From assembly GCA_963702075.1 (NCBI GenBank), contig OY969703.1:2046001-2110000 (forward strand): a stretch of DNA of 64,000 bases, written 5' to 3'. The notes beneath the pieces were generated by a model, which had not been told where the DNA came from, searched no databases, and was given only the letters and a program-made list of their open reading frames with translations. Source of the stretch: VAYN01 sp963702075 (GTDB lineage: Bacteria > Actinomycetota > Thermoleophilia > Solirubrobacterales > 70-9). Of the stretch, positions 27,858 to 35,881 are shown piece by piece (the stretch's first letter is position 1; every line of letters begins with the position of its first letter). The translations under genes were made by a program, and so were the position numbers.

Positions 27858-28313
27858 ATGTCCCCCGAGCTCGAGATCGCGCCGATCGGCACTGAGGAGT
27901 TCGAGCAGCTGCTGCCGCTGATCGCCGCTTACCAGCGCTTCTACGAGGTCGAGGAGATCGACGAGAGCCGCAACCGCGCCTTCTTCCGCCGCTTCCTCGC
28001 CCCTAGCGAAGACGGCCTTCTGCTCGGCGCCCGCCGCGGGGGCCCGCTCCTCGGCTACGCCTGCCTCTACTGGCATTTCAGCTCGCTGGAGGCGGTCGAG
28101 AGCGTCCTGATGAACGACCTCTACGTCAGCGAGGAGGCACGCGGCCAGGGCGTCGGCCGCGCCCTGATCGAGGCGACTGCGGAAGTCGCCCGCGAGCGCG
28201 GTGCCCCCTTCGTCGAGTGGTCGACCGCCCCCGACAACCACACCGCCCAGCGCCTCTACGATTCCACCGGCGCCGAGCGGAGCGAGTGGTTCAGCTACGA
28301 ACTGCGGGCTTGA
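27858..28313 (+). CDS. GNAT-family N-acetyltransferase
   Basis: 151 residues from an ATG (MSPELEIAPIGTEEFEQL). Acetyl-CoA binding is shown by LYVSEEARGQGVGRALIEA (the R-x-x-G-x-G/A loop) after the beta-4 strand VLMNDLYV. The C-terminal segment FVEWSTAPDNHTAQRLYDSTGAER is a typical GNAT beta-6/alpha-4. Size and order fit an enzyme acting on small amines or protein N termini; the substrate is not evident. It is divergent from clpX. Confidence 0.85.
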   Translation: MSPELEIAPIGTEEFEQLLPLIAAYQRFYEVEEIDESRNRAFFRRFLAPSEDGLLLGARRGGPLLGYACLYWHFSSLEAVESVLMNDLYVSEEARGQGVGRALIEATAEVARERGAPFVEWSTAPDNHTAQRLYDSTGAERSEWFSYELRA

Positions 28314-28328
28314 CCGCGCCGCAGGCGA

Positions 28329-28769
28329 TCAGGCTGAGCGCAGGTGAGGTGGTGGCGGTAGGCGGTCCGCCAGCCTGAGCAGCGCCTCCATCAGAGCCCG
28401 CCGCTCATCCCGCTGATCCTTCAGCTCGCTCATGATCTGTTCGGTCCCCCCTCTACTTTCGGCAAGCTCGGCCTTGATCTGTTCGGTCCGCACTTTGGCT
28501 TCGGCGACTTCGACCAGGATCTGTTCGGTCCGGGCTCTGCTTTCGGCGACAATCTCCTCGGTCCGCTGGAAGGATTCCTGGAGCATCTTTTCCTGGCGTT
28601 CGCTGGCCTGGCGCATCCAATCCCCTTCGGCCTCACGTCGCGCCTCTAACTCCTCCAGCCTCGCGGTGGCGGCTTCCTGGCGCGCGCGTGCTTCCTGCTG
28701 CAGCGCCGTTGCTCGCTCGGTGCGTGCTGCCGCATCGGCGACGACTTCAGACAATTCCTTCCGATTCAC
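28329..28769 (-). CDS. heptad/14-residue-repeat coiled-coil protein
   Basis: 146 residues from a GTG (NRKELSEVVADAAARTERAT). The whole protein is a highly charged coiled coil. The last half consists of near-identical units beginning TEQI or TEEI (for example TEQILVEVAEAKVR, TEQIKAELAESRGG), spaced 14, 14 and 11 residues apart, and the DNA repeats too (GATCTGTTCGGTCC at 28434, 28476, 28518, and a variant at 28551). It ends in a Pro-rich tail (RLPPPPHLRSA). A much longer frame upstream to 29519 is a shadow of the opposite-strand gene. Function unknown; perhaps a structural or tethering protein. Confidence 0.6.
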   Translation of the reverse strand: MNRKELSEVVADAAARTERATALQQEARARQEAATARLEELEARREAEGDWMRQASERQEKMLQESFQRTEEIVAESRARTEQILVEVAEAKVRTEQIKAELAESRGGTEQIMSELKDQRDERRALMEALLRLADRLPPPPHLRSA

Positions 28770-28847
28770 AAGATGGATTGTGCCAGGCGAAAGCGCGCGT
28801 GTGGCGCGCAGACTGGAGAAATTCTGCAACGCGTTAGCGTCAATTCC

Positions 28848-29330
28848 GTGACTTTCGATTTGGAGCCCATCGGCCGCGACGATCCGGAGGTACGGCGGCT
28901 GTACGCGGACTTCGTCCGCGAGGCCGACGGGCCGCTGGTCTACGACCGCGCGGAGGCCGGAGTCGACCTCGACGAGGAGATCGCGAAAGGGCCGCCGCCG
29001 GACCTGATGCCCCCGAACGGGGTTCTGCTGCTGGCACGGGCAGACGGCAAGCCCGCCGGGCTCGGTGGCGTCCGCTATCTCGACACCGAGATCGCCGAGG
29101 TAAAGAGCATGTACGTGGCGCCGGCTTTCCGTGGGACCGGGCTCGGCCGGCGGATCCTCGATCGCCTCGACGAGATCGCGCTCGAACACGGGTGCCGCGC
29201 GGTCCGGCTCGACACTTCCGACTACCTCACCCCCGCGGTCAGCCTCTATCGCTCGGCGGGTTACGAAGAGGTCCCGGCATACAACGACAACCCGAAAGCC
29301 GACCTTTGGTTCGAACGGACGCTTCGCTAG
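28848..29330 (+). CDS. GNAT-family N-acetyltransferase
   Basis: 160 residues from a GTG. The acetyl-CoA motif is SMYVAPAFRGTGLGRRILDRL, preceded by ARADGKPAGLGGVRYL and followed by CRAVRLDTSDYLTPAVSLYRSAGYEEV. These are the canonical A and B motifs of the family. Substrate unknown. It is divergent from the coiled-coil gene with 78 bases between. The stop is only one base from the M23 peptidase stop on the other strand. Confidence 0.85.
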   Translation: MTFDLEPIGRDDPEVRRLYADFVREADGPLVYDRAEAGVDLDEEIAKGPPPDLMPPNGVLLLARADGKPAGLGGVRYLDTEIAEVKSMYVAPAFRGTGLGRRILDRLDEIALEHGCRAVRLDTSDYLTPAVSLYRSAGYEEVPAYNDNPKADLWFERTLR

Positions 29331-29331
29331 C

Positions 29332-29847
29332 TCAGCTGTAGCGGTCCCAGCGGCGTAGCTCGGGTTCGGGGTTGATCGGCACCCCGTGGACGTGGATCTC
29401 GAAGTGGAGATGGCAGCCGAGACCGCGGGCGTTGCCGGTTTCGCCGACGGCACCGACCCGCTCCCCCTCCCACACCCGCTCCCCCTTGTGGACGAGGGCC
29501 GGACGCGGCATGTGGGCATAGAAGTAGCTGCGCTGCTCGCCTTCGCCGTGGATCAACAAAAAGTTGCCGTAGAGGACCGGGTCGTAGCCCTGCTCCAAGA
29601 CCCGGCCATCGCGCACCGCCACCAGCTCGGTGCCGCAGGCGGCGGTGATGTCGAAGCCTTCGTGGATGCGTCCGCCGCTGCGCGGCGCGTGGTAGGTGCC
29701 GACCGCTCCCCGCACCCCGTGCGGCCCTTGCACCGGGAAGACATGGCCGTAGTACGGGACCCCACCGTCGGGGCTCGTGATTGCCGCAGAAGCTGGAGCG
29801 GCGGTGAGTGCCGCGAGGACCAGAGCTAAGACGAAGAGGCGCTTCAG
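29332..29847 (-). CDS. secreted M23-family (LytM) peptidase, CTG start proposed
   Basis: 171 residues if read from the CTG at 29847, which overlaps the clpP stop as CTGA. The frame then gives a good signal peptide (basic LKRLF, hydrophobic VLALVLAALTAAPA, cleavage near SAA). The first conventional start, a GTG at 29733, would leave no export signal. The catalytic domain has H-x(n)-D (RIHEGFDITAACG) and H-x-H (GCHLHFEIHVHG) zinc ligands, which is the LytM endopeptidase set, so it likely cuts peptidoglycan crosslinks. The short length suggests a peptidase domain alone, without SH3 or LysM. Confidence 0.85.
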   Translation of the reverse strand: MKRLFVLALVLAALTAAPASAAITSPDGGVPYYGHVFPVQGPHGVRGAVGTYHAPRSGGRIHEGFDITAACGTELVAVRDGRVLEQGYDPVLYGNFLLIHGEGEQRSYFYAHMPRPALVHKGERVWEGERVGAVGETGNARGLGCHLHFEIHVHGVPINPEPELRRWDRYS

Positions 29848-30428
29848 TGGTGCTCGATCACGCGGTCGACGATGTTGTACTCCTTCGCCTCCTCCGCGCT
29901 CATGAAGTAGTCGCGTTCGGTGTCTTTGGTGACCTTGTCGAACGACTGACCGGTGTGCTGGGCGATGATCTCGTCGAGCCGGCGGCGAACTTCGATGATC
30001 TCTTTGGCGTGGATCTCGATGTCGGTCGCCTGACCCTGGAAGCCGGCGGAGACCTGATGGATGAGGATCTTCGAGTTCGGCAGCGCCATCCGCTTGCCGG
30101 CGGCCCCGCCGCTCAGCAGCAGCGCCCCCATGCTCATCGCCACCCCGACGCAGATGGTCTGCACGTCGGGTTTTATGAACTGCATCGTGTCGTAGATCGC
30201 CAGACCGGCGTACACCGATCCACCCGGTGAGTTGATGTAGAGGCTGACGTCCTTGTCCGGATCCTCAGACTCCAAGTGCAGCAACTGCGCCACGATCAAA
30301 TTGGCGATGTCCTCGGTAACCGGAGTCCCCAAGAAGACAATCCGCTCCCCCAGCAGTCGCGAGTAAATGTCAAACGCCCGCTCCCCGCGCGACGTCTGCT
30401 CAACCACCATCGGAACCAGAGGACTCAT
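29844..30428 (-). CDS. clpP: ATP-dependent Clp protease proteolytic subunit
   Basis: 194 residues from ATG (MSPLVPMVVEQTSRGERAFD). Serine protease with S99 in GVAMSMG and H124 in ILIHQVS, and D in the later DRDYF-containing region, the usual triad. It forms the barrel used by ClpX. It sits 194 bases downstream of tig on the same strand, with the long inverted repeat in between, and precedes the M23 peptidase, whose start overlaps it. The longer frame up to 30533 is unlikely because it crosses the repeat. Confidence 0.97.
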   Translation of the reverse strand: MSPLVPMVVEQTSRGERAFDIYSRLLGERIVFLGTPVTEDIANLIVAQLLHLESEDPDKDVSLYINSPGGSVYAGLAIYDTMQFIKPDVQTICVGVAMSMGALLLSGGAAGKRMALPNSKILIHQVSAGFQGQATDIEIHAKEIIEVRRRLDEIIAQHTGQSFDKVTKDTERDYFMSAEEAKEYNIVDRVIEHH

Positions 30429-30480
30429 CGCCGCCACTCTATAGCTCTCGTCCCCAGGCGTCTGTCGGGAACTGTTGCTC

Positions 30481-30596
30481 GGAGAGGTGGGTGTCCCTCT
30501 GGGGGCCGGCGTCCTGTTCCTCGCACAGACCACTCGGCGAGAGACGGCAACTTAAAGGCGAGGAACCCAGGTCTCGAGAGGGACACCCACCTCTCC
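30481..30596. repeat. 20-bp perfect inverted repeat, 76-base spacer
   Basis: Arms 30481-30500 and 30577-30596 are perfect reverse complements over 20 bases (GGAGAGGTGGGTGTCCCTCT and its complement). The spacer holds weaker complementary pieces (CCTGTTCCTCGC with GCGAGGAACCCAGG), so the whole can fold into a long stem. It lies between tig and clpP. It resembles the hairpin at 60910-60973 (shared GAG-GG and GGGC/TATCCCTC core). Role unknown: terminator, mobile mini-element or RNA element. Confidence 0.85.
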
Positions 30597-30622
30597 CTAC
30601 AAGAGAACCTAGGACCAGAGGC

Positions 30623-32026
30623 TCAGCTGCCCGGCGTCCAGAGCTCGCCGGATTTCGAGCCTTTCTCGCCCTCCGGCGCAAGGATTTTCTCCCGTGCCTC
30701 GGCTTTCTCCGCGCGAGCGTCGGCTTCCTCTTTGGGGATCGGCTTCGCCGACTCCGCCACCAGCTCGATCGCCTTGCGGGCTCGGATGTCTTCGCTGACC
30801 ATCGAGTCGCGGCCGCTCTTGCGCAGGCGCTCCAGCAGTTTCTCGGGGGTGGTGCGTTCGTGCTCGGCGCTGTGCTCGAGCGCCTCCACCATCTCCTCCT
30901 CGGAGACCTCGATCGTCTCGGCCTCGGCGATCGCGGTCACAACCGCCTCCCGCTTCAGCTCAGCTTCGGCGTCGGGCTTGGTCTCCTCGATCAGTTCCTC
31001 GCGCGTTTTCCCCTGCATCTGCAGGAACGCATTCGGGTCCATCCCGCGACCGGCAAGCTGTCGTTCCATCCGCTCCCAGCGTTCTTCGGCCCGGGCAGTG
31101 GCGAGCTCGTCGGGCACCTCGACGGTCGCGGCCTCGACGGCGGCGTCGATCGCCGCCAGCCGGAAGTCCTCCTCGGCCCGACTGCTCAGGGCGACCCCGA
31201 CTTTCTCGCGGATGTCGGCGCGCAGCTCCTCCAGCGTGTCGAACTCGGAGGCGTCGGACGCGAAGTCGTCATCGAGCTCGGGCAGGACTTTCTCCCGCAC
31301 CTCTTTGACCTTGACCTTGAAGACGGCGTCTTCGCCAGCCAGCTGCTCAGCCTGGTAATCGGAGGGGAAGGTGACTTTGACTTCGCGCTCCTCCCCGGTC
31401 CCGGCCCCGATCAACTGCTCCTCGAAGCCCTCGATCAGCTGCCCCGACCCGAGCGCCAGCAGGTAGTCCTCCGCGGTGCCGCCCTGGAAAGCGGAGCCGT
31501 CGACGAAACCCTCGAAGTCGATCAGCAGCGAGTCGCCCTCTTTGGACTCGCGCTCGACCGGCTCCAGCCGCGCGAACCCCTCGCGGATCCGCTCGACCTC
31601 GGTATCGACGATTTCGTCGGGCACCTCTTTCTCCTCTTTGCCGACCTCGAGGCCCTTGTAATCACCGAGAGTCGCCTGCGGCCGCACCCCCACCTCGAAC
31701 TTGAACTCGAGCGGCTGCCCCTCGTCCTCCGGGGTCGAGACCATCGCGATGTCCGGGTCGCCGATCGGGCTGACGGCGGAGTCGAAGAGCGCCTGTTCGT
31801 ACCACTCCGGCAGCGCCTCTCGGATCGCCTCCTGCAGGACGGAGTCGAAGCCGATCCGCTGGATCACCAGCGAAGCTGGCGCCTTGCCGGCCCGAAAGCC
31901 CGGCAAACGCATCTCTTTCGCCAGCGCACGGGCGGCGCGGGAAGTCGCTTTGTCGACGTCAGCGGCAGGCACTTCGACCTGCACTTCGGCACGTGAATTA
32001 GACAGCTCTTTGACGGTGGTCTTCAT
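30623..32026 (-). CDS. tig: trigger factor (ribosome-bound chaperone)
   Basis: 467 residues from ATG (MKTTVKELSNSRAEVQVEV). Folds nascent chains at the ribosome exit. The ribosome-binding loop is GFRAGKAP (E. coli GFRxGKxP). The PPIase domain spans about 150-240 (EGDSLLIDFEGFVDGSAFQGG) and the long helical C-terminal domain follows, ending in an acidic/basic tail. Synteny with clpP and clpX (tig-clpP...clpX) is the usual order, although the M23 peptidase and other genes intervene here. Confidence 0.96.
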   Translation of the reverse strand: MKTTVKELSNSRAEVQVEVPAADVDKATSRAARALAKEMRLPGFRAGKAPASLVIQRIGFDSVLQEAIREALPEWYEQALFDSAVSPIGDPDIAMVSTPEDEGQPLEFKFEVGVRPQATLGDYKGLEVGKEEKEVPDEIVDTEVERIREGFARLEPVERESKEGDSLLIDFEGFVDGSAFQGGTAEDYLLALGSGQLIEGFEEQLIGAGTGEEREVKVTFPSDYQAEQLAGEDAVFKVKVKEVREKVLPELDDDFASDASEFDTLEELRADIREKVGVALSSRAEEDFRLAAIDAAVEAATVEVPDELATARAEERWERMERQLAGRGMDPNAFLQMQGKTREELIEETKPDAEAELKREAVVTAIAEAETIEVSEEEMVEALEHSAEHERTTPEKLLERLRKSGRDSMVSEDIRARKAIELVAESAKPIPKEEADARAEKAEAREKILAPEGEKGSKSGELWTPGS

Positions 32027-32151
32027 CGGACGCGTGACCCTAGAGGATCGATCATCGCCGCCGCGCCAGCATCGTCCGCAGGGCGACCGAGAAATCGATC
32101 GCGAATGCAAGACCCCGGCCGACCGGTCCAGTCACCAGCCAAGCGCGCCCT

Positions 32152-33066
32152 CTATCCAGCGGCGACATGGGTCTCCTCCGTGGAGTCGAGGATCTGCCGC
32201 TCCAGGCGCGCCGCCTGTCCCGCAGCGACCGCGCGCTGGGCCCGCGCGGGGTCGAGCTCGACCCCGCGCTCCCGCGCCAGGTCGAGCAGGCGCTGGCGCT
32301 CGATCCCCTCGCGCGCCGCCTCGAAGAAGAACCAGGCGAGCAAGCCGAGTCCGAGGAAGGTCCCCTCGACCATCATCACCACGCCCGCGGTGCTCTGGTC
32401 GGCCACGGCCGAGATTCCCCATTCGTGCTCGCCCTTTGCGTAAACCGTGTAGAGGACCGTGCCGCTCCACATAAGGACGTTGCCGAGAATCACCCCGGCG
32501 AAGCGGACCGCGATCACGTAAACCACCTTCCAGCCGGCGGTGAACCACTGCGGTTTCGGCAGCGGCCCGAAGATCGGCATCCACATCAGACAGCCGAAGA
32601 AGATGAAGGTGGCGTGCTCGAGCGCGTGCACCGGCGCTCCCCCGTAAGCGGCGTCGTAGAGCGCCGGGATGTGCCAGAAGTAGAAGTTGAAAACCCACAG
32701 CGGGAAGGCGACGAGCGGATGGGCGAGGATCCGCAGCCGATCGAAGAAGCGGATCGCCAGGATCGGCTGCAGCAGTGGCCCGGTCAACCCGAGCACCAGC
32801 AGCAGCGATGCAATGTCGCCGATCATCAGGTGCTCGACCATGTGGGCGATCACCAGTTCCTCAGCCGCATCGCTGATCGGCGAGACGAGGGCGAGGGCGA
32901 TCAGCAGCAGCCCGAAGGCGAAGCAGATCTGTCGCCAGAGCGGCACCGGTCGGCCGCGGTCGGCGAGCGTCATCGACCGCTTCGCGTAGAGCACGGCGGC
33001 GACCAGCAGGGGCGCCAACTCGAGCGGCGCGAAGACGCCGCCGACGTGCGCGATCGGCAAGTTCAT
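32152..33066 (-). CDS. CtaG-family cytochrome c oxidase assembly protein
   Basis: 304 residues with seven or so membrane helices. The Caa3-CtaG family is recognised by HMVEHLMIGDIASLLLVLGLTGPLL, HALEHATFIFFGCLMWMPIFGP and WSGTVLYTVY. These proteins are needed for copper insertion or assembly of the caa3-type oxidase. The last 45 residues are charged and coiled (EAAREGIERQRLLDLARERG), perhaps a cytoplasmic tail. No oxidase genes are in the window. It is divergent from the GH15 gene with about 40 bases between. Confidence 0.85.
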   Translation of the reverse strand: MNLPIAHVGGVFAPLELAPLLVAAVLYAKRSMTLADRGRPVPLWRQICFAFGLLLIALALVSPISDAAEELVIAHMVEHLMIGDIASLLLVLGLTGPLLQPILAIRFFDRLRILAHPLVAFPLWVFNFYFWHIPALYDAAYGGAPVHALEHATFIFFGCLMWMPIFGPLPKPQWFTAGWKVVYVIAVRFAGVILGNVLMWSGTVLYTVYAKGEHEWGISAVADQSTAGVVMMVEGTFLGLGLLAWFFFEAAREGIERQRLLDLARERGVELDPARAQRAVAAGQAARLERQILDSTEETHVAAG

Positions 33067-33105
33067 CGGGATTCAGCGTAGCCCGCTGCTAGCTTGCCCA
33101 TCGCC

Positions 33106-35034
33106 GTGAGCTCTCGAGCCGATCCGTTCCCGCCCATCGCGAGCTATGGCTTTCTCTCCGACTGCCACACCGCGGCCCTGGTCTCCTACAACGGCAGCGT
33201 CGAGTGGCTCTGCTGCCCGCGCTTCGACTCCCCCAGCGCCTTCGCCGCCCTGCTCGACCGCGGCGCCGGACACCTGTCGCTGCGGCCGAAGGGCGTGATC
33301 GTCCCGATCAGCCGCCGCTACTCGCCCGGCACGCTGGTGATCGAGACGACCTGGGTCACCGACACCGGCTGGGCGGTCGTCAAGGACGCCTTGACGATCG
33401 CCGACTGGGTCCCTCCCCGCGGCAAGCGGGGGGATCAGCGAGGCCGCCCCGACACCGAACACGAGTCCGACCGCTCGCTGCTGCGGACGATCACCTGCAT
33501 CGACGGCACCGTCGAGATGGAGATGGAGTGCCTGCCGCGCTTCGACTACGGCGCCGAGGCAGCGCGGTGGAGCGGTGGCGAGCTCGGCGAAGCCGTGGCG
33601 ACCGCGCCCGACGGCACCGAGCTGCTGCTGACCAGCGACATCGACCTCGAGATCGCCGACGGCGCCGCCCGCGGCAAGGTCACCCTCCACGAAGACCAGC
33701 ACGCGTTCTGCGCCCTGACCTGGAGCGACGGCGGCGTCGGCGGCCCCCGCAGCGCCCCCGAGGCCCTGGAGCGAATCGACTCGACCGAAGAGTTCTGGCG
33801 CGAATGGCTGCGCGACGGCAGCTTCCCCGACCATCCCTGGCGCGTCCACCTGCAGCGCTCGGCGCTGGTCCTCAAGGGCCTCACCTACACCCCGACCGGG
33901 GCGATCGTCGCCGCCCCCACCACCTCGTTGCCGGAGACGCCCGGCGGGGAACGCAACTGGGATTACCGCTTCAGCTGGATCCGCGACTCGACCTTCAGCC
34001 TCTGGGCGCTGCACACGCTCGGCTTCGACCACGAGGCGCGCGACTTCATGCGCTTCATCGTCCAGGTCTGCAGAGACAAGCCCGACCTCCAGATCATGTA
34101 CGGGATCGGCCACGAGCGCGAGCTCGAAGAGAAGACCCTCGACCACCTCTCCGGCTACGGCGGCGCCAAGCCGGTGCGGGTCGGCAACGGCGCCTACGAC
34201 CAGCGCCAGAACGACGTCTGGGGATCGCTGCTCGACTCCGTCTACATCCACGAGAAGGCGCTTCGCGGCAGCGGCACGCCGGCCGACCGCGATCTGATCC
34301 GCTACCAGGTGGAAGCGGCGATCGAGGCCTGGCCTCACCCAGATCAGGGGATCTGGGAGTCCCGCGGGGAGCCGCAGCACTACGTCTCCTCGAAGCTGAT
34401 GATTTGGGTCGCTGTCGACCGCGGCGCCCGTCTCGCCCGCTGGGTGCCCGAGGGGGCCGATGCCGGTAAATGGCACGACAAAGCCGACGAGTGGCAGGCC
34501 AAAGCCGACGAGATCAAAGCCGAGATCCTCGAGCGCGGCGTCAGGGACGGCATCTTCCGCCAGCACTACGACACCGACGCCCTCGACGCTTCGCTGCTGC
34601 TGATTCCGCTCTACCGCTTTCTCCCACCCGACGACCCGCGGGTGCGCGACACCGTCAACGCGATCGCCGCCGACCTGACCGAACACGGCCTCGTCCTCCG
34701 CTACAAAGTGGACGAGACCGACGACGGGCTGCAGGGCAAGGAGGGCACCTTCCTGATCTGCTCCTTCTGGCTGGTTTCGGCGCTCTCGGAGATCGGCGAG
34801 CGCCGGCGAGCGCGGGAGCTCTGCGAGCGCCTGCTCGAGGCGGCGGGGTGGCTCGACCTCTACGCCGAGGAGCTGGAGGCGGAATCGGGCCGCCACCTCG
34901 GCAACTTCCCACAGGCGTTCACCCACCTGGCGCTGATCAACGCGGTCTCGCACGTGATCGCCGACGAGAAGCGCGAGGACGGGGGCTTCACCGCGGTCTT
35001 CACCGAGATGGGCGGGGTTCGCGAGGAAGCGTAA
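33106..35034 (+). CDS. GH15-family glucoamylase/trehalase
   Basis: 642 residues from a GTG (SSRADPFPPIASYGFLSDC); a TTG four codons earlier is possible. The size and N-terminal block match the GH15 trehalases of mycobacteria (Rv2402 type), cytoplasmic enzymes that hydrolyse alpha,alpha-trehalose. GH15 features: the beta-sandwich N domain (SYNGSVEWLCCPRFDSPSAFA), then the alpha/alpha barrel with GGERNWDYRFSWIRDST and KEGTFLICSFWLVSAL, which hold the catalytic acids. No signal peptide. Other GH15 specificities (glucoamylase) cannot be excluded. Confidence 0.85.
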   Translation: MSSRADPFPPIASYGFLSDCHTAALVSYNGSVEWLCCPRFDSPSAFAALLDRGAGHLSLRPKGVIVPISRRYSPGTLVIETTWVTDTGWAVVKDALTIADWVPPRGKRGDQRGRPDTEHESDRSLLRTITCIDGTVEMEMECLPRFDYGAEAARWSGGELGEAVATAPDGTELLLTSDIDLEIADGAARGKVTLHEDQHAFCALTWSDGGVGGPRSAPEALERIDSTEEFWREWLRDGSFPDHPWRVHLQRSALVLKGLTYTPTGAIVAAPTTSLPETPGGERNWDYRFSWIRDSTFSLWALHTLGFDHEARDFMRFIVQVCRDKPDLQIMYGIGHERELEEKTLDHLSGYGGAKPVRVGNGAYDQRQNDVWGSLLDSVYIHEKALRGSGTPADRDLIRYQVEAAIEAWPHPDQGIWESRGEPQHYVSSKLMIWVAVDRGARLARWVPEGADAGKWHDKADEWQAKADEIKAEILERGVRDGIFRQHYDTDALDASLLLIPLYRFLPPDDPRVRDTVNAIAADLTEHGLVLRYKVDETDDGLQGKEGTFLICSFWLVSALSEIGERRRARELCERLLEAAGWLDLYAEELEAESGRHLGNFPQAFTHLALINAVSHVIADEKREDGGFTAVFTEMGGVREEA

Positions 35035-35205
35035 AACCCCCGCGCGTTACAAAGACGTTTCAGACATTACACCTACAGACAAGACGTCTCCGACGGTCCC
35101 TATAGTGCGGTGGCGATGAGAACCAACAACCGTATGGCTGGGGAAAGCGATGACGGCGGGACCGGGAGAGCGCCGGCGACGCCTCAACTCGAGTATGGAG
35201 GGGTC

Positions 35206-35478
35206 ATGAAGACGAGTGAGGAATACAAAACGACCTGGGCGGAGGACGAGGACGTCGAATCGGCGGTGCTGCAGCAATTGCTGGACCTGCACCCGACGCG
35301 ACTGACCCTGGCGGAGCTGGCGCGGGAATTCGGCGCCAAGGGCAGCGACTTCGGCGCACATGACGCAGTCGAACGGGCGGTACGCGACCTCACCGGTGCC
35401 GGCCTCCTCCACCGGGGGGAGGAATTCGTCGTGCCGACCCGCGCGGCGCTGCGCTTCAACGAGCTGCTGGATCGGTGA
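35206..35478 (+). CDS. small winged-helix-like protein
   Basis: 90 residues from an ATG with GGAGGGG six bases upstream. After an acidic start (KTSEEYKTTWAEDEDVESA) the pattern VLQQLLDLHPTRLTLAELAREF, then AVERAVRDLTGAGLLHRGEEFVVPT fits a winged-helix fold: helix, turn, recognition helix, wing. It may be a transcription regulator. A longer frame from 35110 has an unlikely N terminus. The upstream region (35040-35120) is AT-richer and contains a TATAGT box at about 35100. Confidence 0.65.
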   Translation: MKTSEEYKTTWAEDEDVESAVLQQLLDLHPTRLTLAELAREFGAKGSDFGAHDAVERAVRDLTGAGLLHRGEEFVVPTRAALRFNELLDR

Positions 35479-35482
35479 GGAT

Positions 35483-35587
35483 CTAGCTGAAAGTAATCGG
35501 GACGGCGATCGCGGCGACGATCAGTGGAAGCTTCCACGGAGACACTCCAGAAAGCTTCTCGAGCGCCCCGATCGCCGTCCCCTTCAA
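35483..35587 (-). CDS. candidate 34-residue hydrophobic peptide
   Basis: TTG start with AGGA about nine bases upstream, ending in TAG. The peptide is KGTAIGALEKLSGVSPWKLP followed by the helix LIVAAIAVPITFS. Just upstream on the same strand, an ATG at 35661 with GGAAGGTGG before it opens a 20-codon frame (35599-35661, MQMAPMQERVAPTAGFLKGS) in a different phase; a one-base shift would join them into one peptide of about 60 residues. The DNA here also contains a 13-bp inverted repeat (35499-35511 with 35569-35581) and the 14-bp palindrome GTGGAAGCTTCCAC at 35524. Very uncertain. Confidence 0.25.
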   Translation of the reverse strand: MKGTAIGALEKLSGVSPWKLPLIVAAIAVPITFS

Positions 35588-35881
35588 GGCATTGTTTCCT
35601 AGCTGCCCTTGAGAAATCCAGCCGTCGGAGCGACGCGCTCCTGCATCGGTGCCATCTGCATGGATCCCACCTTCCTTTCACCCTTGTCATTGCTCGCCGC
35701 CCCGTTCGCGGCTTGCGCTCTAAATCAACTGAGCAATGAATACTCTAAATCATTCCAGCAATCAAGGTGCGGCCAGTAAAACTCGTCAATATTCGGAAAA
35801 AGCGGGAGCGTTGTGAAATTCCTGATTGTCAGGCTGTAAAGTCTTGTTATCGGCCAAAGTCCTGCAACCGACCTAAGGAAC
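35588..35881. other. AT-richer intergenic gap
   Basis: About 290 bases upstream of the winged-helix regulator. Apart from the 20-codon frame on the minus strand noted for 35599-35661 no gene is seen. 35696-35880 is clearly AT-richer than its surroundings and should contain the promoter of the regulator at 35882; TTGTGA at about 35811 and TGTAAAGT at about 35837 are possible elements, but I cannot assign them firmly. Confidence 0.3.

Noticed and set aside
28770..29519. N-terminal extension of the coiled-coil gene (frame to 29519)
   Set aside because: Overlaps the opposite-strand GNAT gene and has shadow composition.
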